Source of the DNA: Candidatus Saccharimonadota bacterium
GTDB taxonomy: Bacteria > Patescibacteriota > Saccharimonadia > Saccharimonadales > Saccharimonadaceae
Reading direction: 5' to 3'
DNA length: 64,000 nt
Assembly: GCA_017404515.1 (NCBI GenBank)
Contig: JAFRCG010000028.1
Span: 1-64,000, forward strand
Shown piece by piece: positions 58,549-64,000 of this stretch. A program made the translations under genes and the position numbers. The number at the start of each line of letters is the position of its first letter. Positions within the stretch are counted from its first letter, which is position 1. Below the pieces are notes generated by a model that was not told the origin of the DNA, made no database searches, and saw only the letters and a list, made by a program, of their open reading frames with translations.

Positions 58549-59594
58549 TATTTATTGCTCCTCTCTGCCAAGCCAATCGCTACTGCAAATTCACTTGCCA
58601 CCCCTACTAGCGCCTGCTGCTGTTCTGGAGTTACTTGTACTAATTGCCATGGATTACCCTGAATAGTCTGGACATTGGTTTTTACCTCGATATATTCCGC
58701 AATAAACGGAATCACCCCGGCAAAACCAGAGAGCACAATCCCAAGCACTGGTGCTCCTACATATTTGTTCTGGAAGAATCTTACTGATTTTGTTAGCTCT
58801 TGAGCAAAACTCTCCAGACGGTTATCAAGCGCCTTAAATACCTGCCCCTCTAGCTTGTCTTGCGCCAAGCCAAATTTCAAAATGAATCTTCTAGCCTGAT
58901 CTTCCCTTACATTCAAAGTAGTAGATACTGTCTTTACCAATGCAGATAGCCCGCCAGGAATCGAGCGCACCAATCTTGGTGCGCCCCTATACACCACCAC
59001 CAAATCTGTCGATGTTTCACCCAAATCTACAATAATCCTTGCATCCTGCGAACCCACTGGGGCAAGTGATCTTGTCATTGCAATTGGTTCTGGCTCCTGC
59101 GCAATCACATTTAACCCTAATCGCTCAACCATTTCCATCCTACTCTCTGCATAATCCATCCCCGCAGAAGATAGTAGCACCTCTGCTTTTGCTGGATCGT
59201 TTGGGCTAGGCCCTAGGACCGCATAGTCAACCTCTGCCTCATCTACTGCCATTGGAATATACTGGTCTAATTCGTATTTTATAGTCTTCCGCAGTTCTTT
59301 TTCCGTCTGATTAGGCACTTCAATCACCGCCGTATAAGTTTTCCCTGCTGGTAACCCTAAAGCTATGTTCCTAGTCTTAATCCCAGCCTGCTTCATTGCA
59401 CCCAAAATCAACTCGCCCATCTTACGCTGACCGAGTTCACTGGTATCTTGGGAAATCTTCAAATCAATTGGCACATAAGCATATCTTGTCAACTGGAAAC
59501 CATGCTGCATGTCACCATCGAGTTGCACCAAACGCATCGCGCTCGTCCCAATATCCATTGCGAAGAATTCGCCCACTCCATGCAATAAGCTCAT
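58548..59594 (-). CDS. pilM: PilM-like actin-fold pilus assembly protein
   Basis: A 348-residue cytoplasmic ATP-binding protein of the FtsA/PilM family. The actin-fold phosphate-1 motif is FAMDIGTSAMRLVQL, the second DARIIVDLGETSTDLVVVY, and the adenosine motif VLGIVLSGFAGVIPFI. ELRKTIKYELDQYIPMAVDEAEVDYAVLG is a PilM hallmark. It binds the cytoplasmic tail of PilN. The longer reading frame from 59630 runs through a perfect promoter, so ATG 59594 is the start. It is the first gene of the pilM-N-O-x-B-T-C operon. Confidence 0.93.
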   Translation of the reverse strand: MSLLHGVGEFFAMDIGTSAMRLVQLDGDMQHGFQLTRYAYVPIDLKISQDTSELGQRKMGELILGAMKQAGIKTRNIALGLPAGKTYTAVIEVPNQTEKELRKTIKYELDQYIPMAVDEAEVDYAVLGPSPNDPAKAEVLLSSAGMDYAESRMEMVERLGLNVIAQEPEPIAMTRSLAPVGSQDARIIVDLGETSTDLVVVYRGAPRLVRSIPGGLSALVKTVSTTLNVREDQARRFILKFGLAQDKLEGQVFKALDNRLESFAQELTKSVRFFQNKYVGAPVLGIVLSGFAGVIPFIAEYIEVKTNVQTIQGNPWQLVQVTPEQQQALVGVASEFAVAIGLAERSNK

Positions 59595-59601
59595 ACTACA
59601 T

Positions 59602-59630
59602 ATTATAAGCTTGAGCGTATTGGGTGTCAA
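59602..59630 (-). promoter_or_regulatory. Consensus promoter of the pilus operon (leaderless)
   Basis: Minus strand TTGACA (59625-59630), 17-base spacer, TATAAT (59602-59607), both hexamers perfect. The ATG of pilM at 59594 is only seven bases after the -10, so the mRNA should begin at or very near the start codon. Confidence 0.85.
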
Positions 59631-59651
59631 GAGAATTACAAGAGAAAACCA

Positions 59652-60242
59652 CTAAAACTTGCTCAGTTTCAAATAATAAAATCGTTCTCTATTCCCATTT
59701 TTTCCCACTACCTCGTTATCACGCTTTTTCAAAACCAAAAATCCTTTAGTTTTAAGCCACATTTCAAACTCTTTGATAATCTCTCGACGAATCTTTTCAT
59801 TTTTCACCACCCCTTTCACTAACTGCTCTGGCCTTGCCTCAAATTGCGGCTTTAGCATTACTAAATACTCTGTATTTTCCCCAGCAATATTCCTCTTCGC
59901 ATATACTAAAATCTTCTTCAGACTAATAAAACTTACATCCGCCAATATCACATCCGGCTGTTCAATCTCTATCTCATCTTCACGCTTTGGTTTACCGGCC
60001 GCCACCACATCAAAAATATCCGTTTTTTCATGTAGTTCTACGCAGCTGTCAAACCTCAGCGGCGCTACCATCTGTTTTGTGCCTTTTTCTACTGCAATCA
60101 CCTTCTTTGCGCCAGATTTTAGCGCAAACTCTGTAAAGCCGCCAGTAGAAGAGCCAATATCAAGTACAGTTTTTCCTTGGAATCTAAAAGAAAACGCCCT
60201 TGCTGCTTGCTCTATTTTTAGCTCTGCCCTACTGACGCCCAT
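59652..60242 (-). CDS. TlyA-like rRNA methyltransferase lacking the S4 domain
   Basis: A 196-residue FtsJ-fold SAM-dependent methyltransferase. The cofactor site is VLDIGSSTGGFTEFAL (about 25-40), followed by KVIAVEKGTKQM and PDVILADVSFISLKKIL. LKPQFEARPEQLVKGVVK is the TlyA hallmark. Full-length TlyA proteins (about 270) carry an N-terminal S4 RNA-binding domain followed by YVSRGGLKL. Here the protein starts at the equivalent of that link (MGVSRAELKIEQA), so the S4 domain is missing. It likely methylates ribose in 16S or 23S rRNA, but how it binds RNA without S4 is open. It follows efp by 12 bases. Confidence 0.88.
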   Translation of the reverse strand: MGVSRAELKIEQAARAFSFRFQGKTVLDIGSSTGGFTEFALKSGAKKVIAVEKGTKQMVAPLRFDSCVELHEKTDIFDVVAAGKPKREDEIEIEQPDVILADVSFISLKKILVYAKRNIAGENTEYLVMLKPQFEARPEQLVKGVVKNEKIRREIIKEFEMWLKTKGFLVLKKRDNEVVGKNGNRERFYYLKLSKF

Positions 60243-60254
60243 TTATCCTATAGG

Positions 60255-60818
60255 TTATTTACCTTGGCGCTCGCGATAAGCACGCGTCTCAGTATCAACG
60301 CTTACGACATCGCCTTCTTTAATAAAGGCTGGAACTTTTATTACCACGCCAGTCTCCAGCGTAGCATCTTTCATAACCGAAGTAGAAGTATCGCCTTTTA
60401 CCGCATTTTCCGTATAAGTAACTTTCAGCCATAGATTCTTTGGCAATGTCAGGTTAATTGGAGTACCGTTATAGAACTGAATCTCCATCTCATCGCCATC
60501 ACGCATAAAATCTGCAGATTCTCCAACCATCTCAGCCGACAACTCATATTGTTCAAAACTCTCTGGATCCATGAAATAAAATTTTTCGTCATCCTTATAG
60601 AGATATTGCACTTTTCTCGTAGTGACTTCCGCTGGTTCAATTTTCTCTTGCCCCTTAAAAGTCTTTGGAAGCAATGCCCCTGTAATTAAATTTTTTACCT
60701 TGACATTTACGATTGATCCACCCCGCCCCATTACCTTTTGTGAATATTCAACCACTTTATATGGTTGTCCATCCAAAGTAATCAGCACATTCTTTTTCAA
60801 ATCTGTTGGTCCGTACAT
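60255..60818 (-). CDS. efp: Elongation factor P
   Basis: A 187-residue, three-domain translation factor that rescues ribosomes at proline stretches. Domain I begins TDLKKNVLITLDGQPYKVVEYSQKVMGRGGSIVNVKVKNLITG, and the C-terminal OB domain has the signature DATLETGVVIKVPAFIKEGDVVSVDTETRAYRERQ. The loop tip that reaches the peptidyl-transferase centre carries Arg32 (GRGG), as in the arginine-rhamnosylated EF-P class, rather than the lysine modified by EpmA or used bare in many bacteria. No EarP gene is visible in the window. Confidence 0.95.
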   Translation of the reverse strand: MYGPTDLKKNVLITLDGQPYKVVEYSQKVMGRGGSIVNVKVKNLITGALLPKTFKGQEKIEPAEVTTRKVQYLYKDDEKFYFMDPESFEQYELSAEMVGESADFMRDGDEMEIQFYNGTPINLTLPKNLWLKVTYTENAVKGDTSTSVMKDATLETGVVIKVPAFIKEGDVVSVDTETRAYRERQGK

Positions 60819-60832
60819 ACATTCTCCTTAGA

Positions 60833-61024
60833 TTAAGCTACAAATGGTAATAATGCCAAATGACGAGCGCGTTTTACTGCAGTAGCAAGTTGTCTTTGTT
60901 GCTTCATGGTTAGACCAGTCTTAGAAACTGGCTCTAGGCGTCCATAAGCATCAACATATCTCTGCAATGTCTTCACATCACGATAATCAAAGTAAATATT
61001 TGGGTCATTTTTAGTCTTACGCAT
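60833..61024 (-). CDS. rpsR: 30S ribosomal protein bS18
   Basis: A 63-residue S18, on the short side for the family (about 75). The pattern [51 protein letters not shown] is diagnostic. It lies 22 bases after ssb with AGAAAGGGAGAAA before the ATG. The usual following gene for L9 (rplI) is not present; efp comes next. Confidence 0.96.
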   Translation of the reverse strand: MRKTKNDPNIYFDYRDVKTLQRYVDAYGRLEPVSKTGLTMKQQRQLATAVKRARHLALLPFVA

Positions 61025-61046
61025 TTTCTCCCTTTCTTATCTCAAA

Positions 61047-61520
61047 TTAAAACGGAATTTCATCCAAGGCTACTTCACCGCCATCATCAGCAATATCATC
61101 TGGAACTACTTCGTCAACACCATCACCGGCATTACTACCAGAATTGCTACCACTGTTACGGCTTCCACCATCAGAAGCTCCAGAATTACCGCTTAAGAAA
61201 TTAAAATCTTCTACGACAATTTCTACTCTAGAACGCTTTTGGCCAGTGTTCTTATCTTCCCAACTTCTCTGGTCCAAACGGCCACAAACCAAAATCCCCG
61301 TGCCTTTTTTCGCATATTGCTCAATTACTTCGGCAGCTTTACCCCAAGCAGAACAATCAATAAAAGATACTGATTCTTGAGGATTGCCACTTGCATCTTT
61401 ATAATTACGATTTACTGCAACGGAGAAAGAAGTAACCTTTACTCCACTTGGAGTAGTCCTAAGCTCTGGATCGCGAGTAATATTACCGCTAATAATTGCT
61501 TTAGAAAAACCGCGTGCCAT
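61047..61520 (-). CDS. ssb: Single-stranded DNA-binding protein
   Basis: A 157-residue OB-fold protein. N-terminal SKAIISGNITRDPELRTTPSGVKVTSFSVAVNRNYKD and SFIDCSAWGKAAEVIEQYAKKGTGILVCGRLDQRSWEDKNTGQKRSRVEIVVEDFNFL are typical of SSB. A Ser/Gly/Asn-rich linker leads to the acidic tip ending DEIPF, the docking site for replication and repair partners. It starts directly after the rpsF stop. Confidence 0.96.
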   Translation of the reverse strand: MARGFSKAIISGNITRDPELRTTPSGVKVTSFSVAVNRNYKDASGNPQESVSFIDCSAWGKAAEVIEQYAKKGTGILVCGRLDQRSWEDKNTGQKRSRVEIVVEDFNFLSGNSGASDGGSRNSGSNSGSNAGDGVDEVVPDDIADDGGEVALDEIPF

Positions 61521-61907
61521 TTATGCCTCCTCCTTTTCTTCTTCCTTGGTTTCTTCTTCTGTTTCTTCATCCTCTGCACCCTTGCGTGCTTTGCGCTTTG
61601 CTTCCATCTTCAAGCGCCTTTCATCTACTGTTACTAGTAGATAGCGGATAAATTCATCTGCAAGATCCAAGCTATCTGCTACTTTCTTTGCCGCCTTTTT
61701 ATCTTCTGGCAAATCAATTTCGTAGTAGTAGAAAACTGCAAACTCCTGGCCTGAAACTTTGTAGGCTAGGCGTCTCTTGCCTTCGTTAGTTTCTTTAGTA
61801 ATTTTCCCACCATTTTCCTCGATTATTTTCTTAGCTTTATCGAGAGCAGGCTGCAAATTCATCTCAAGATCTGGATGAATTAGCACAGTAAGTTCATACT
61901 GTCTCAT
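61521..61907 (-). CDS. rpsF: 30S ribosomal protein bS6
   Basis: A 128-residue S6 with MRQYELTVLIHPDLE at the start, GKRRLAYKVSGQEFAVFYYYEIDLP in the middle, EFIRYLLVTVDE near the end, and a long K/E-rich tail (EETEEETKEEEKEEA). It pairs with S18 in the small subunit. It heads the rpsF-ssb-rpsR-efp-tlyA run with an AAAGGAG site and its own promoter. Confidence 0.96.
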   Translation of the reverse strand: MRQYELTVLIHPDLEMNLQPALDKAKKIIEENGGKITKETNEGKRRLAYKVSGQEFAVFYYYEIDLPEDKKAAKKVADSLDLADEFIRYLLVTVDERRLKMEAKRKARKGAEDEETEEETKEEEKEEA

Positions 61908-61973
61908 TAATACTCCTTTGGTTAAAGCAAATGCAGCTCTAGACTCACTTGCTGAGTGTTTAATATCTAGATT

Positions 61974-62002
61974 ATTATACCTCAGAATTCAAATTTTAGC
62001 AA
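61974..62002 (-). promoter_or_regulatory. rpsF operon promoter and leader
   Basis: Minus strand TTGCTA (61997-62002), 17-base spacer, TATAAT (61974-61979). The leader of about 60 bases contains a small hairpin ACTCA-GCAAG-TGAGT (61941-61955) that could be an S6:S18 autoregulatory site, but the match to the known site is not established. Confidence 0.75.
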
Positions 62003-62098
62003 GCCCTACTGCCTCTGCAAATTAATATCCAGACTAAAACATATCTATAAATCAAATACGCACTTAGTCCATGGCCTCAACATATCAATTCTTGGTGT

Positions 62099-62226
62099 CC
62101 TATCCAAGCATAAGCCCGTTAAATCGTAACATCCCACTTTTCTATCAAGCTCATGCTTGCACAGGTTTTACCTTTGTGCTAAACAGGAGTGTTACAAAAC
62201 TCTATTGCTTAAAAATATCCCCAAAA
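62099..62226 (-). repeat. 128-bp intergenic repeat, copy 2
   Basis: Identical over 128 bp to 2298-2425. It lies between the ABC exporter gene and the rpsF promoter, in the same orientation as copy 1. Short open frames over both copies (for example 62071-62262) share a peptide only because the DNA is identical. Confidence 0.9.
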
Positions 62227-62251
62227 TCACCCAAAAATTCCCTCAAAAAAT

Positions 62252-62276
62252 ATATGTTGTAAAATTTACAACATAT
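62252..62276. repeat. TGTTGTAAA palindrome next to repeat copy 2
   Basis: ATATGTTGTAAA-A-TTTACAACATAT, a perfect 12-bp inverted repeat. It lies 25 bases after the ABC exporter stop and 25 bases from the 128-bp repeat. Confidence 0.75.
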
Positions 62277-62300
62277 GTCTAAATCCTCCCAGCTTGAGCT

Positions 62301-63962
62301 CTATTTTCTTCTTTTAGTTACCTTTTTTATCTTTCCATCTTCTAGCTCCACTACCCTATCCGCTTTTTCAATCAAATTTTTCTCATGCGTAATAACAATT
62401 ACCGTATGATCTTGTTTCAAATCTTGCAAAATATTTGAAAGATTTGGAATCGCCTGTGCCCCCACCGAAGACACTTCATCAAAAATCAAGATTTCTGATC
62501 TCGTCAAAATCGCCCGCGCAATCGCCAAAAGCTGTTTATCACCTTCAGAAAGTGCGCTCTCATCCTCTGTTATCACCGTCTCATATCCATCTGGTAATTT
62601 GGCAATAATCTTGTCTAACCCAATTCTCTTGCATACCTCTTCCTGCTTGGTATGATTCCTCTCTACTAATGACAAATTATTTCTTATGCTAGTGTCAAGT
62701 GTAAATGGCTTCTGGAACACGCCTGATACATTGGTATTATGCACTCGCTTACTATAATTGCGTATATCTTCATCGTCAATCAAAATCCGGCCCGAAGTCG
62801 CATTTTCTAATCGATACAAAAGATTCATTACAGAAGTCTTCCCTGCCCCTTTCTTCCCTATGATTGCTGTAATTTCATTTGGTCTCGCCTTAAAAGAAAT
62901 TCCTTTCAAAACTTGCTGACCTTTCCGCTTCAAGCCCACATTCCTAAACTCCACCAATCCGTTTATATAATCATTATCAAAATCACCAAATTCAATATCT
63001 GATTCCTGCGTATAACTCAGCAATCGTTTAACTCTTGCCGTCTGCACGCCATACTGAGACATTGCTAGTAAATTATCTCGCCACAATTCAGCCGTCACTG
63101 TTATCACTTGCTCAAAATAAGCAATCAAGAGCACCAGGGTTTCCACCGTCATTTTGCCATTAATCACAAACACCGCCATCATCACATACAGCACAATTTT
63201 GCCAACATAAGATACCCATTCATCCCAAACTGCAAGTTTCTCTCTGTAAAACCGTCTCTTTTTATACTGTTCTGCCCATTTTCTAGCTGTTCCATTATAT
63301 CTTGTAATCATTGCTGGCAAAACATCCATCAATCTAATTTGGCTCGAATTCATTACTACCTGATTAATTACATTAGCTGCCTTATCTTCATATTTTCTAC
63401 ACCCATCAAAACATTTTGAATACTTTTTGGCATTTTTATCCATCAAAATCATATAGATAATATCTGCCAGCACCGCTACTACCGCCACCCAGATGTTGGA
63501 GAACATAAAAATCACAAAAATCATTACTAGCTTCATTATTTTTCCAGCTGCAACCCCAGCTGTGTCTAACACATCCACTACCCATCTAATGTCATCTGTA
63601 CAAGTAGCAATAATTTTACCACGCGACAGCTCATCAAAAATCCCTTCATTTTTAATCACATGTTCTATCAGTCTCTGTTGCAAAAGAATATGGTATCTCT
63701 CTGCCGCATTTTCATACATACGCCAAATTGTTATTCTAGGTATCGTATAGGCAACATAAAATATTAGGTACAATATTGCCCACTTAAAGATATCCTCTAC
63801 TTTCCCTCCAGTAGTCAGTACACCAATGATTGCCGCCGTCGCAAGCGGCGGAAGCAACAATGCTCCGTCCATCACGATATGCAGTAATGCATAGACAACA
63901 AAAAATCCCACCCTTTCCCCCGTAATTGTCATCATATCTTTAAGAAACTGGAAATACCTCAT
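62301..63962 (-). CDS. ABC exporter half-transporter (membrane domain plus ATPase)
   Basis: A 553-residue protein with a type IV exporter membrane domain (helices at about 15-60, 130-180 and 245-290) and a C-terminal ATPase. The Walker A is degenerate: IIGKKGAGKTSVMNLL (GKKGAGKT, about 375-382). The signature motif reads LSEGDKQLLAIARAIL, with LSEGD in place of LSGGQ. Walker B is EILIFDEVSSV, with Val-Ser-Ser where EATSS is usual. The H-loop is VIVITHEKN. These changes suggest it is the degenerate half of a heterodimeric exporter. Its ATG overlaps the stop of an upstream gene (ATGA), probably the partner subunit. Confidence 0.88.
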   Translation of the reverse strand: MRYFQFLKDMMTITGERVGFFVVYALLHIVMDGALLLPPLATAAIIGVLTTGGKVEDIFKWAILYLIFYVAYTIPRITIWRMYENAAERYHILLQQRLIEHVIKNEGIFDELSRGKIIATCTDDIRWVVDVLDTAGVAAGKIMKLVMIFVIFMFSNIWVAVVAVLADIIYMILMDKNAKKYSKCFDGCRKYEDKAANVINQVVMNSSQIRLMDVLPAMITRYNGTARKWAEQYKKRRFYREKLAVWDEWVSYVGKIVLYVMMAVFVINGKMTVETLVLLIAYFEQVITVTAELWRDNLLAMSQYGVQTARVKRLLSYTQESDIEFGDFDNDYINGLVEFRNVGLKRKGQQVLKGISFKARPNEITAIIGKKGAGKTSVMNLLYRLENATSGRILIDDEDIRNYSKRVHNTNVSGVFQKPFTLDTSIRNNLSLVERNHTKQEEVCKRIGLDKIIAKLPDGYETVITEDESALSEGDKQLLAIARAILTRSEILIFDEVSSVGAQAIPNLSNILQDLKQDHTVIVITHEKNLIEKADRVVELEDGKIKKVTKRRK

Positions 63963-64000
63963 TGCCCACCGGCTCTTTCATCAAACTCTTCCATAGAAGT
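63959..64000 (-). CDS. C-terminal end of an upstream gene, probably the partner ABC subunit (partial)
   Basis: The frame that ends with TGA at 63959, overlapping the exporter ATG, reads TSMEEFDERAGGQ and runs off the right edge. This tail and the ATGA coupling fit the second subunit of a heterodimeric ABC exporter, but 13 residues are too few to prove it. Confidence 0.4.
   Translation of the reverse strand, partial: TSMEEFDERAGGQ

Overview
The window looks like a chromosome segment of a small-genome bacterium of the Patescibacteria/CPR type, most plausibly Saccharibacteria (TM7). This is inferred from the gene set: an S6-SSB-S18 run with no L9 gene after S18, a type IV pilus operon of pilM-N-O-B-T-C type, a streamlined set of translation genes, a BY-kinase capsule system, and standard use of UGA as stop. 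The lineage is not proven. Composition is moderately AT-rich, most genes are on the minus strand, and overlaps of 1 to 14 bases between neighbours are common.

Layout. 1-38 is the 5' end of a 16S rRNA gene with a strong promoter at 271-299. 0.4-11.4 kb holds a DUF212 membrane protein, a surface protein, gyrA-gyrB, and a VirD4/TraD-like ATPase coupled to an acidic protein. 11.4-13.5 kb is an RNA-rich stretch: an unassigned structured RNA, a promoter-terminator pair that defines a small RNA, and the tmRNA gene (tag ending AFA). comM, infC-rpmI-rplT-rpmB and RNase P RNA follow (13.5-16.9 kb). 16.9-22.4 kb is a minus-strand housekeeping run (Nudix-RNase H fusion, site-2 protease, degenerate MBL protein, winged-helix protein, miaA, thrS). 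A tRNA-Val comes next.

23-49 kb is an envelope and surface-glycan region. It encodes a DD-carboxypeptidase, a bile salt hydrolase/penicillin acylase relative, a processive glycosyltransferase, the phosphatase/BY-kinase/Wzz control trio, a CotH-kinase-like membrane protein, a Pta-like acyltransferase, an AlgX/MBOAT O-acetylation pair, a MenD-like ThDP enzyme with an SDR, flippase, pyruvyltransferase, three further glycosyltransferases, polymerase, initiating phosphoglycosyltransferase and an LCP ligase. Together these suggest synthesis, decoration (acetyl, pyruvyl and perhaps an unusual sugar), export and wall attachment of a polysaccharide. tRNA-Thr and tRNA-Asp, then a gpx-trxB-trxA-ohrR peroxide-defence operon with a palindromic operator, lie at 48.8-51.3 kb. 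The pilus operon runs leftward from 59.6 to 51.4 kb. tlyA, efp, rpsR, ssb, rpsF and an ABC exporter close the window.

Notable general features: many promoters are extended -10 boxes placed only 6-7 bases before the ATG, implying leaderless mRNAs. A 128-bp intergenic sequence is repeated exactly 60 kb apart, and a second hairpin repeat brackets pilC-pilT. Two structured RNAs (11.4-11.9 kb and 17.83-17.96 kb) could not be assigned to any family I know. All calls were made by reading the sequence; no database search was possible.
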